From Casuarina equisetifolia (Eukaryota > Streptophyta > Magnoliopsida > Fagales > Casuarinaceae): 64,000 nucleotides of DNA. Shown here piece after piece: positions 12,801 through 23,324 of the stretch; within the stretch, counting starts at the first letter, position 1, and each line of letters starts with the position of its first letter. The stretch covers positions 24,945,745-25,009,744 of the forward strand of contig CM052357.1 in the NCBI GenBank assembly GCA_028551475.1, in the 5' to 3' direction. The notes under the pieces are model-generated. The model made no database searches, had not been told where the DNA came from, and saw only the letters and a program-made list of their open reading frames with translations. The position numbers and the translations under genes were made by a program.

Positions 12801-15439
12801 ATTCTCATCAACATCTGCTGCTAATGAAATACCAGGTGGTTATGCTAATTGAATGAGTTTCAGGGTTCAAGAGAAGAAACGCCAAATGCATGATATTTAT
12901 GAGATATTAGGGCCCAAAGCGTGCATACAAGAGTCTTAAAAGACTGTTCTCACCACTCTCATGCTAAAACCTCGAATCTTAGCTCAAGCAACCTATACAC
13001 CCTTATGATCTTAGGTCTTCAAGTTTCTTCAAGTCACACGCCATTTACAGCACCTTGATGTAGGACAGCTCTCCAATTTGGGTTGAAAACTATGGATACT
13101 AGAGTTTTGTGACTAACAATTCATGCTTTATTGTGAAGGTTTTAGTGTGGAAACTAAAGTTTTGGGGATTTTTATACTAGTTGATAGTGGACTATGTTGG
13201 GGACTTAAGGTGTCAGATTGAGATCTGGTTGTCAGAAAATGTCCAGGAAAAGACAAAAGAAATAGGACTGAGAACAACGCCGATCTTAATAGAGAAATGA
13301 ATGCTTCAAAAAGTCGTGATCTAAATGAAGCATCTCACCACTGAAATAAACATATTACATCAAATCCCCCTTAATCAAAGTTCTCCAATTTTCAACCAAA
13401 TATAGTAAAGAAAATTTTCTTTCTGGGGTGGGAAATATACAAGTTGGAGACATAATGTTTAATTTGCTTATCTTAACCAAGTATGTTTTTAAAATACACT
13501 TCTTTGTTATAAATTTGTAATCTACCTGTCATATTACAAGACAAGACTAACAGCTTGGAAGTTTTCCATTATAGTTTGAAGTGCAAAAGTGACAATTATT
13601 TCTACTGTTACTGGTAGTCAGCCGTCAGCAGTGGGCAACAGATGGTCAGTGGTGGCAACTGTCACTACCATTTCTCTAAAATAGAATTCGTGGAAAAAAA
13701 AAAAAGAAAAAGAAGAAGAAGAGATACGCCCTTGTATATACATGAAGAAGAGTAAGCGAACTCACATGATAAGGGCACACAAAGCAGGACTTCTGCCCAC
13801 TCCCTGATGCAAGCAGAGAGGCATGGTGGCGACAGACATTATGAAAAGCATGGATCTTTCCATTATCATCTCGACAAACCACAAACTCTACATTTCCCAA
13901 TCTGCTACAATCAACACTCCATTTGGTTCTCAGGAAGGATAAAAAGGAAAGGAAAACGATTAGATGCTTACCAGAGTAAGCTACTCTTATGCATTTTCCT
14001 TTCCTCTCCCAAGAACCAAATGGGTCCAATTATTTAGCACTAAATATTCAAGTAAATAGGAGGGGAAAGGAGATGAATTTTAGCCAAACAACAAATGAAA
14101 GTATTCGAGATAAATTTTGGCAAATAATCATACCTGCCAGTGAAAAAGTCACGAGGATCTTTTATTTGTTGAATATATCCTAAAAGCAAAAACCAAAGAA
14201 AAGTTGATGATTATTGCTCGACAAAAGACCAAAAATATATCAAAACTTTAAATATGTTATTACAAATGTTTTATACCATATTTGCAACATGGTGCATAAC
14301 TCCCAAGTTTTTACTCACCTTCACTTTAATTGTTGGAAAGCAAAATGAAGCAAAACAAAATTTTCCACTAATAACTGAGACAATGCAAAGTGTTTTAGAG
14401 CTATGCACGTTCTCAGTGCTTTTAGTTTTGTCCTGGATGAAAGTTATGTGATTGTACAGCAACAATCTAAAATTCTCTTATCTTTTAGGTTCCTACAATA
14501 GAAGACCTAAACACCAAAAGAACAAGTTTTCTTACTGCTACAGTTTCTCATCAATCAACTAGAGCGTAAGGTCCTTACTGCACACTAAATAAACACACAA
14601 AACGGACGGAAGATATATGAACATAACAACTTATTTATGTTTCCTTTGAATACCAAAAGTTCCTATCTATACTCTTATGAAAACTTTATTTACTTTTGTG
14701 TTTTCAAAAGTTTTATATTAGCAAGAAAAATAATTCATTAATTATACTTTATATTTTCTTGTTTTCTCTAACTTTCCTTTTCCACCTTCTAAATCCTTGC
14801 AACTACCTGGAAAGCTCAGCGTCTCGTTCGATTTCCCAGAAAATAGATCGAGAAAAAGAAAACTTCTACTAAAGCAACGTTCAACTTGGCTAAGGTAGCA
14901 TAACAAACCGCGGTTGAATTGTGAAACAATGCAATGCCAGTCACTCGAAATCATCACAAACTAAACTATAGATTCAAATTCGACACTCTGTCTCCCTCAT
15001 CCCAGGGTTTTTCTCGGGAACCAAACGGGGCGTTATAGAGAACCCAACCAGAGGAAACAAAAGAAAAGAAATTCTGAAACAAAATCTATAAACAAAAAAG
15101 TGATTCTACAGACGGACCTACGGCCTGCCAGCCCCGGTAAAAGACGCCCTGGAGTTCAAGGTCAAAAAAGGAAGGGTCGGTGTACCATGAGCTGGGCGGA
15201 GTCACGGCCTCTTCTATGGGAACTTTAGGGTCAAACTGACGGAGAATTTTTCGAAGGTGCTCTAGTGAGGCACCATCGCTAGCAGAATAGCGGGGGAAAG
15301 GAGTTGGTCCGCGGAGAGAGCAGAAGGCGGCAGCGAGAGGCTGATGGCGATACTGTTGGCGTCCATTAGAGTGGATACTGGGGTTCGGGTACAGGGGTCG
15401 TTTGAGACCGGTGGCAATGGGTCTCGGGATCATCGTCAT
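9808..15439 (-). CDS. CMO: Choline monooxygenase-like Rieske non-heme iron oxygenase, plastid-targeted, 9 exons
   Basis: Choline monooxygenase is a ferredoxin-dependent stromal enzyme that oxidises choline to betaine aldehyde, the first step of glycine betaine synthesis. Exons, read downward: 15439-15118, 14179-14134, 13901-13766, 12577-12503, 12397-12185, 11875-11780, 11617-11496, 11386-11293, 10116-10066 and 9972-9808; the first three join as 322+46+136 nt and all phases agree. (That is ten coding segments.) The product is 439 residues, the usual CMO size. The first ATG is at 15437-15439; the open frame upstream begins only with TTG. Residues 1-55 or so resemble a transit peptide (R/S/P-rich, few acids). 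Rieske ligands are C146-x-H148 and C165-x2-H168 (CRHHA, CPYH). The mononuclear iron histidines H276 and H281 sit in YHVPYAHKG. The end reads QKGLESPAY...GRYAP...MHHFH, typical of CMO. Alanine follows H168 where glycine is usual. Many plants carry a CMO-like gene without accumulating betaine, so activity is unproven. Confidence 0.92.
10681..10694. repeat. Poly-C tract
   Basis: Fourteen consecutive C residues lie in the region between CMO coding segments at 10066-10116 and 11293-11386. This is an intronic mononucleotide tract, a likely length-polymorphic and error-prone site. Confidence 0.85.
13919..14023. mobile_element. MITE-like foldback element in a CMO intron
   Basis: The left end CCATTTGGTTCT (13919-13930) and right end AGAACCAAATGG (14012-14023) are perfect 12-bp inverted repeats 105 bp apart. 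Inner stems (AAAGGAAAGGAAAA against TTTTCCTTTCC) extend the foldback. It has no coding capacity. Size, termini and intronic position fit a MITE, but no target-site duplication was established. Confidence 0.55.
14819..15032. mobile_element. MITE-like element in CMO intron 1
   Basis: The 24-bp ends at 14820-14843 and 15009-15032 match as inverted repeats at 18 of 24 positions. The right end reads, in reverse, CGCCCCGTTTGGTTCCC followed by GAGAAAA. The ~214-bp body is non-coding. The GTTTGGTT core is shared with the smaller foldback at 13919-14023, so both may belong to one family. Confidence 0.45.
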
Positions 15440-18400
15440 CGTCGTCAAAGGCAAAGAATAATTCCCTTTATCTGGTCGATCACTGAGTCCCCTCGTTCTA
15501 TATTTTGCTCTCCTAAATATTTTTTCTTAAACCGAACCCACTACTAAGACACCAGCTATGTCCTCGATCGTTGTCACATGGCGTGAGGTTTAAATACTAA
15601 GATATTCTATGTGAAGACGAAAAGGATGATGGTTAACTGGAGCCACTATCTTTGTAACATTCCTTAACATGGCAGTAAGACTCAAAATGACTGCCTTCGC
15701 TGTTAAAACTCCTGCTTTTCTCGATGGAACGCCTTTGCAACTCCATTAAGTACATCATCCTTACCTTCGTCCTAAAGATCTAAGACAGAAAATCAACAAG
15801 TATAAAAACACATCATTGCGTTCTTTCGAATCGAGACAAGACTTGCTCCTGCTGTAGAACAATGCGGAATTGAGCGGGAGATGTAATTTGAAGACGGAAC
15901 CAGCATCTGGGATAGGAAGAGCCGGTCCACTGGCAGCTGCTACCGAGTCATTAAATGAACGACTGCTGCTGGAAAGATTTTCCAGATTTAGAACAATAAG
16001 AATAATATAATATATTTATGTCGTGAAATAAAAATTATCACTTTAATAATGATCTAATTCTGCTTGACAGAGAACGTGGGTTGCCCGTGAGTCACGTTTC
16101 CCGTAACAACCTTCACATTCTGTTACTACATTTATTCCCACTCAAATTTTAAATCCAAACTGGAGAGGCAAAAGCGGTTAGAGCGATGAGTATCGTACGT
16201 GCGTCTCCCCATTTCATTCAGCAGCAGTCCATGTCTTCTCCCATTCTCGCTCTCGCTTTCTCTGCGGCTCCAAAACTCCCACGGAACCCTTGTTGACAGG
16301 TGATTCAGTGAATGGCAGGCAGGACGGCCGATCGTTCATAATACCTCGCCCCAGTGGTGCCGGTGAGAACTATTGGCATTAGGAATGGTTCTTCTAACCG
16401 CATTTCGATAATGGAAGTGACTGTAAGTTCCAGATTACCCTCGTCAATCCAATGTTTCAACTAAATTATCCAAGTTTTTCTTAGCGGTGCTGCTTAATTT
16501 GCGGTCCCATAACTGCGAGAGAGTTACAGCGACTCAACAGGCTCTTACGGACAAGGTGACCATGTTTGCGTGAGGGCAATATTATCTGTCTCTGTATTTC
16601 TTCTTCTTCTTGCATACTTAGGAAACAGTTTCTGGGATGATTCACTGCTTGGTTCACAAATTGACAAAAGAAACGAAATCCTTTTTAACATAAATCATGT
16701 GAGAAGGAAAATTCTTATAGATTCTCATGTGCGAGTATGAGGCCGTGAGATACAACTGAGGCAATCTCTGGGATGGTTCAGCCTTTTGTGGTAAAATGTA
16801 AAGAAGAGCAAATCTTAAATTTCCTTTTGAATCCAATTTCCTGCAGAGCTTAGTGTATTTGCTGAAAAACTATAGGTTTTCTAATTTCGGGTGATAATAG
16901 GCAGCCCTTGGGTTAATCAGGCTTTTCCCATCGAAGAAAAGGTCAATTCAAATTCACGTGATTTGAGTGGAGTAGTGAAGCCCGCAAGGTATTCGATTGT
17001 TTTCTTAATTTACAATGGGGTTTTTTCTCCCTGACTTCTTTTTTCAGGGTAACCATCTTTCCTTACATACCGAAATTGGAAGGGCAGGAAAGTAGGGGAA
17101 GCCTTCTTACTATCACAAGCTGTGTTTCAAGTTCCAACAGAAAGAAGCACAAGAGCTGATGTAAAATGTCTCGGCTGTTATGGCATGGCATTTGATTTTT
17201 AATGACTGATATTTCTCTAATAGACTGTAAGGTCAGTTTTCGAACATATTCTGCGAGTTTCCCATGTTCTTTTTGAAACTGTGTACTGTTGCCTTCTCTG
17301 CTTGGTGAAACTGTCTCAAGATATGGGTCATGCATTCTGGTTTGTGTTTCGAAATCAATAGTTGTGGTAGGCATAATTTTCTTTATATATTTGGTCAGAT
17401 CTATCAATATGATGCTTACTTTGGTATACTTTGAATAGGTGATTCGGAAAAGTAAGCACTTATCTACGGGTTGGAACAATATGAAAATAGTTTTTTCACT
17501 CATGATGAATTGGGACAGTCCTGACTAATGCTGGGATCCGTTGGCCAAGGTTGGATAGTCTAGCCGAAACCCAATCCCAATTCCACCTTTAGTTGTTCAA
17601 GTTTTTGTATTTGCTTCTTTAACTTAAACAGTTATAGACTTAGAGAGAGACAAAGCCACTGTAGAAGTTATGAATTCTTTCTTCTTTTGGGAGGAGCAGA
17701 CCGTAAAGAAGAGAAAAAGTTGAAAGCTCAACTAAACAGCGAACTTGACGAATGATTATGCTGAAAAGCTACTTCTCCTTTTCTTTTGGTGTAGTCTTTT
17801 ACTTTTGTTTTTTGGCTGTTTTTTGGCTGTTTTTTTTATTGAAGATTAAACCGTGTGAACATCAATTATAATTTTGAATATCTATCTATTTGTTGCCGCA
17901 CAAGGAAACGTACGAGAGGGAACTACGAAATACGCAAGTAATAGGTGCGCAACTCATCACTTTCAATGTTTATCTCCTAAAGCTTTCAGAAAAAGTGACC
18001 AAAAGAACCCAAAAAGAAAAAATAAAAAGAAGAGAAAACAGAATAAGGATGAGAAAGTTAGAACAAATACGACAAACCTACTCAGGTGGCCTTGAAAAGC
18101 AACCCTACAGAACCACCGGCCAGCTGCCTTCTTTCGTAATCAATCACCGCCTTATTCCTTCTCGTTCACCATTTTTCTTTCACCGGTGAAGCCGATCCCT
18201 CTTGAATCATTAGCTTGGTACAGCAGTCCACACCAGCATGATGTGTAAAAATTCACCTCCTCTTTAATTGATTGCCAATAAATGTTGTTTTCTCTGAACA
18301 GGATTGTTGTGCAATGGAAGAAGAGAAGACAGCTCTTTTTATAAGAGCACAATTTTCATGTGAACAACATATTTCATGGCATTAAAGAGTTTGCTCATGG

Positions 18401-18490
18401 AAGACAATATTACAAGAAGGTATTCCTCCTCTTTACTTTTCTATAAGTTGATTCAAGAAAAAGAAGAATAGAAAACTCCCTCAAGGTTTT
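15440..18490. other. Intergenic region with weak exon-like fragments
   Basis: This starts with the CMO promoter side. Relatively GC-rich patches at about 16180-16300 and 16350-16560 contain short open frames bordered by plausible splice sites: an ATG at 16186 running to a stop beside a GTGATT donor-like site, and a piece after CTTAG near 16484 that stays open to about 16555. They do not join into a protein I recognise. The 146-codon frame on the minus strand at 17063-17503 has no domain features and looks accidental. Confidence 0.5.
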
Positions 18491-18494
18491 TGAA

Positions 18495-18795
18495 TGCAAA
18501 TTATTTTTTGTATTTATGGTTTTGAGAGGATATAAGGTAAATAGAACATATCTTTGTTTTCAATAGAAGTACTATGTTGTTGTTTTTGATATTTATCATC
18601 TTGTGTTTACTTTTTTGTACTTTGAATTCTCAATTTTTGGATGGATGCCTTTATGCAGTATTTGAATATAAAGAAACTACAAAACCTTTTGATGATGAAG
18701 CTGTTACATCTTGATGGTAAAATTGTGTCTAAGGTGTTTGTGGTAAGAACTTAGCATGAAGACACACAAACGCATACACACCCCTAGGCATATAT
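18495..18795 (+). repeat. Block R, first copy (repeated at 22530-22805)
   Basis: The stretch running from a GAATGCAAATTATTT-like start through GGATGCCTTTATGCA and GAAACTAC to the first ATACA motifs is found again, diverged, at 22530-22805, where it again immediately precedes an ATGCAT-type array. The two copies therefore mark a duplication of the order 'block R then ATGCAT array'. Confidence 0.65.
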
Positions 18796-20520
18796 ATACA
18801 TACTTGCATTCATGGTTGCTATATATATATATGAATCCATAAATACGTGTGAGTTTGCACTTACACATACATGCATACATACATAAATATATACATACTT
18901 TCATATATGCATATATGCATGCATACACTCATGTATGCATACTTTCACATGCACATGTACACATCTACCCATACATATATGCATATATGCATAAATACAT
19001 CCTAGCATACATCCATACATTCATGCATATATATATACACAAAAACTTGCTTACATCCATATACATGCATACAACATAGGTTCCATACTTGCATATTTAC
19101 ACGTATAACTCCATGCATGCATATGTGCATTCATACATGCATACACAATTATATCCTTAGTTGTATGCATACATACATACATTCATTTGCACTTGCATAC
19201 TTGCATCATCCATGCATAATCACATACATGCATACATATTTGCATATTTTGTATTCATACTTACATACTCTTATTCATGCATATTGAGTATTCGTACTTG
19301 CATAGATGCATATGTATTCACACAGGTGCATACATATTTGCATATTTGCATGCACACATACATCCAAACTTGCATTCATTGCTACATACATATTCCCATC
19401 CACACATACATGCATATTGAGTATTTGTACTTGCATAGATGCATATGTATTCACATAGGTGCATACATATTTGCATATTTGCATGCACACATACATCCAA
19501 ACTTGCATTCATTGCTGCATACATATTCCCATCCACACATACATGCATATTTTGCATCATACTTGCTATGTACTTGCATATTTTGTATTCATACTTACAT
19601 ACTCTCATACATGCATATTGAGTATTCGTACTTGCATAGATGCATATGTATTCACATAGGTGCATACATATTTGCATATTTGCATGCACACATACATCCA
19701 AACTTGCATTCATTGCCGCATACATATTCCCATCCACACATACATGCGTATTTTGCATCATACTTGCTATGTACTTGCATATTTTGTATTCATACTTACA
19801 TACTCTCATACATGCATATTGAGTATTCGTACTTGCATAGATGCATATGTATTCACATAGGTGCATACATATTTGCATATTTGCATGCACATAACCATCC
19901 AAACTTGCATTCACAGCTGCATACATACTCCTATACTTGAATATATATTGCATATATGCATACTAGCATATATAGATACTCGTATATATTCATGTATTTG
20001 CATGTATGCATACATGCATCTTTGCATTCATGTCACATATTTAGGTACTTGCACATACATGCATACAAATGCTTTCTCACATCCACTTATACATCCATAC
20101 TTGCATCCATTACTACATACACACACGCATCCATGCATACATGCGTTCATGCTTGCTTACACACATGCATACATACATATATATTCGCATAGACGCATAA
20201 ATATCCACAAACAAGCATATACTCACATATTTTGCATATATGTATACTTTATACACACATATGCATACACCAATATATACATTATGCACCCTTGTACATG
20301 CATATTTGCATACATGTATCCGTGCATCCACTCCTACATGCATACTTGCATCCAAAACACATGCATACATAAATACTTGCATACATGGACATACAACATT
20401 CCTACAAATATGTGCATTCAAATATACACACACATATTTATGTAAAAACATACATAACATTGTACTTACATGCTAATGTAAACACATATATGCATTGCAC
20501 CAAACATATAAATTTTTACC
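18755..20520. repeat. ATGCAT/ATACATAC-rich satellite array
   Basis: About 1.75 kb of irregular short repeats built from CATA, ATGCATAC and TTGCAT words. Because the composition is so biased, long open frames rich in H, Y, I, T and C appear on both strands (259 codons at 19161-19940 on the plus strand and 211 codons at 19318-19953 on the minus strand). They are by-products of the repeat and are not annotated as genes. Confidence 0.9.
19282..19930. repeat. 201-bp higher-order repeat inside the ATGCAT array
   Basis: The marker TATTGAGTATT starts at 19282, 19415, 19616 and 19817, giving spacings of 133, 201 and 201 bp. The two 201-bp units are nearly identical over their full length, and the first interval lacks about 68 bp of the unit. 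The high identity of the last units suggests recent unequal exchange. Confidence 0.85.
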
Positions 20521-20555
20521 TAGATACACGTACTTGTCTAATGAGAATGCATTTT

Positions 20556-22345
20556 GTGTTCTTCTAACTCTAATAATCTTATAATTTTATGTGTTGTAAT
20601 TCTTAGGTTCTGGATTTAAAGGAAGCAATGATCTTTTCTAGGATAATAGTATCCCATTTTCATGTTCAAATCCTATTGAAGGGCTTTGGTGTGTAAGTTT
20701 GGGTTGAATGCCAATTACAAGGTATTTATGGTTTGGAAGGAGAACATGTACTTTAAATTAGACCTCATTGACATTGTGTTCTTTTGACTCTAATCTTCTT
20801 GTTGTAGTTTTATGTGCTGCAATTCTTAGGTTCCATATTTAAAGGAAGTAAGGATCTTTTCAAGGCTTATAGTACACATTTTTATATTGAAATCTTATTG
20901 AAGGGCTTTGACGTATAAGTTTTGGTTGAATGCCAATTACAAGGTATTTATGGTTTGCAAGGAGTTAAAATAGGTATTTTGAATTAGACCTCATTTACAT
21001 TGTGTTCTTTTAATTCTAATTATCTTGTTGTAGTTTTATGTGTTGGAATTCTTAGGTTCTTGGAAAAGGAAGTGAGGATTTTTTCAAGGATCTTAGTACC
21101 CAACTGTTATGTTGAAATCCTATTGAAAGGCTTTGACATAAAAGTTTGGGTTGAATGCCTATTCCAAGGTATTATGGTTTGGAAGGATAATAAGTACTTT
21201 AAAGTAGATCTCATTTACATTTTGTGTTCCATTGACGCTAACTGTCTTGTTGTAGTTTTATGTATTGCAATTCTTAGGTTCCATATTTAAAGGAAGTAAG
21301 AATCTTTTCAAGGCTCATAGTACTCATTTTTATGTTGAAATCCTGTTGAAGGGCTTTGATGTATAAGTTTGGGTTGAATGTCAATTACAAGGTATTTATG
21401 GTTTGGAAGGAGTTAAAACATGTACTTTGAATTAGACCTTATTTACATTTTGTGTTCTTTTAATCCTAATCATCTTGTTGTAGTTTTATGTGTTCTAATT
21501 CTTAGGTTCTTGAAAAAGGAAGTAAAGATCTTTTTGAGGATCATATTAACCCCATCGTTATGTTGAAATCCTATTGAAAGGCTTTGAGGTAAAATTTTGG
21601 GTTGAATGCCTATTCTAAGATACTATAGTTTGGAAGGATAACAAGTACTTTAAATTAGAGCTCATTTACATTTTGAGTTCTTTTGGCTCTAATCATCTTG
21701 TTGTAGTTTTATGTGTTGTAATTCCTAGGTTTGGGATTTAAAGGAAGTGAGGATCTTTTCAAGAATCATGGTACCCATTTTTATGTTGAAATCCTATTGA
21801 AAGGCTTTGACATGCAAGTTTGGGTTGAATGCCAATTACAAGGTATTTATGGTTTGGAAGGAGTTAAAAAAGGTACTTTGAATTAGATTTTATTCACATT
21901 TTGTGTTCTTTAAACTCTAATTATCTTGTTCTAGTTTTATGTGTTGTAATTCTAAGATTCTTGAAAAAGGAAGTAAGGATCTTTTCAAAGATCATAGTAC
22001 CCCACTTTTATCTTGAAATCCTATTTAAGGGTTTTCATGTAAAAGTTTGGATTGAATGCTTATTCCAAGCTATTATGATTTAGGAGGATAACAGGTACTT
22101 AGACCTCATTTACATTATGTGTTCTTTTGACTCTAATCATCATCATATAGTTTTATACATTATTCTTCTTAGGTTTCGGATTTAAAGGAAGTAAGGATTT
22201 TTTCAAGGATCATAGTACCTCATTTGTATGTGAAATCCTATTGGAGGACTTCCATATAGAAGTCTGGGTTGAACGCCAATTACAAGGTATTTATAGTTTG
22301 GAAGAATGGCAAGCACTTTGAGTTATACCTTATTTACATTTAATT
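20556..22345. repeat. ~223-bp tandem repeat, eight units of two alternating types
   Basis: Units begin at GTGTTCT or a close variant at 20556, 20776, 21002, 21234, 21452, 21675, 21903 and 22119 (spacings 216-232 bp). Type A reads TTTAAAGGAAG after AGGTTC and CCAATTACAAGG later. Type B reads TTGAAAAAGGAAG and CTATTCCAAGG. The order is A A B A B A B A, so most of the array is an A-B dimer of about 450 bp. It lies between block R plus array at 18.5-20.5 kb and block R plus array at 22.5-23.3 kb. Open frames at 21000-21290 and 21901-22083 are repeat by-products. Confidence 0.9.
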
Positions 22346-22529
22346 TTTGCTATGAGAATACTTTGTTGTTGCTTTTTTTTTTTTTTACTTTTTGAATGTT
22401 CTAGTTTTGTGTGTTGATTACCCTTATGCATTATTTGAATTTAAAAGAACTCATGATCTTTTTCATTATTAGGTTATTTTATTTCTATGTTTCCATTATT
22501 AGGTTACCTCATTATGCTAATTTAGGTTG

Positions 22530-22805
22530 AATGCAAATTGTTTTTGAAAGTTATGGTTTGAGAGGGAGTTAGGTAAGTAAATAGAACATATTATCGGATG
22601 GAAATATTGTGTTGTTCTTAATATTCATCTTGTTTTACTTTTCTATATTTGAATTTTCAGCTTTTGGATGAATGCCTTTATGCATTATATAGATATCGAG
22701 AAACTAAGGAGCTTTTTTATGACGAAGTTGCTGGATCTTTATGGTAAAATTTTTTCCAAAGTGCTTATAGTAAAACTTAGAATGAACACAAAAGCACATG
22801 CATAC
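22530..22805 (+). repeat. Block R, second copy
   Basis: Diverged copy of 18495-18795, sharing GAATGCAAATT, ATGGTTTGAGAGG, GTAAATAGAACATAT and GAATGCCTTTATGCA in the same order, followed again by ATGCAT-rich sequence. Confidence 0.65.
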
Positions 22806-23310
22806 ATACATATGCATACACATATTATATCCACAATTGCAAACATGCATCTACCTACATAATTGCATCCATACTTGCATACTTGCATACATGCATGCTT
22901 AAATTCATACTTGCATATGTACATGCATGCATATATTTGTACATAGATGCATGCATGTATACATAAATACATTCATGCATATTTGCATATGCATATACTC
23001 ACATACATGCATACTAGCATATATGCACACTACACATATACACATACGTTGCATACATGCATACATAGTGTACATATGCATACTCACATACATGAATACA
23101 TGCATATATGGATACATGGATACATGGATACTTGCATATATGCATACACATATACACGCAACACTTATGTAGAAGCATATTCACATACATGCATACACAC
23201 ATGCATACAAACATATACACATACATGCATACACGTATCCACGCATTCACGCATGCATGTATACACGCATTCATACATATATGCACACATGCATATATAT
23301 GTAATTACAA
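22795..23310. repeat. Second ATGCAT/ATACATAC-rich array
   Basis: About 0.5 kb of the same CATACATGCAT-type sequence seen at 18755-20520, without an obvious 201-bp unit. The open frames here on both strands are low-complexity by-products. Confidence 0.88.
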
Positions 23311-23324
23311 TTATATGATTTTCT

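Noticed and set aside
532..15439. A metabolic gene cluster linking CMO with its neighbours
   Set aside because: No betaine aldehyde dehydrogenase or related enzyme is nearby, and the neighbours have unrelated roles; conserved synteny explains the grouping.
15440..15454. Start of the CMO-like frame five codons earlier at 15454
   Set aside because: The codon there is TTG; the first ATG at 15437-15439 gives 439 residues, the normal family length.
17063..17503. 146-codon minus-strand frame
   Set aside because: No domain, no splice partners, no codon pattern or neighbour support; length is within chance for this AT-rich sequence.
19161..19940. 259-codon plus-strand open frame (and the 211-codon minus-strand frame opposite)
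   Set aside because: It is wholly inside the ATGCAT satellite; the composition is H/Y/I/T/C only, it is open on both strands, and its length is explained by a stop-free 201-bp unit.
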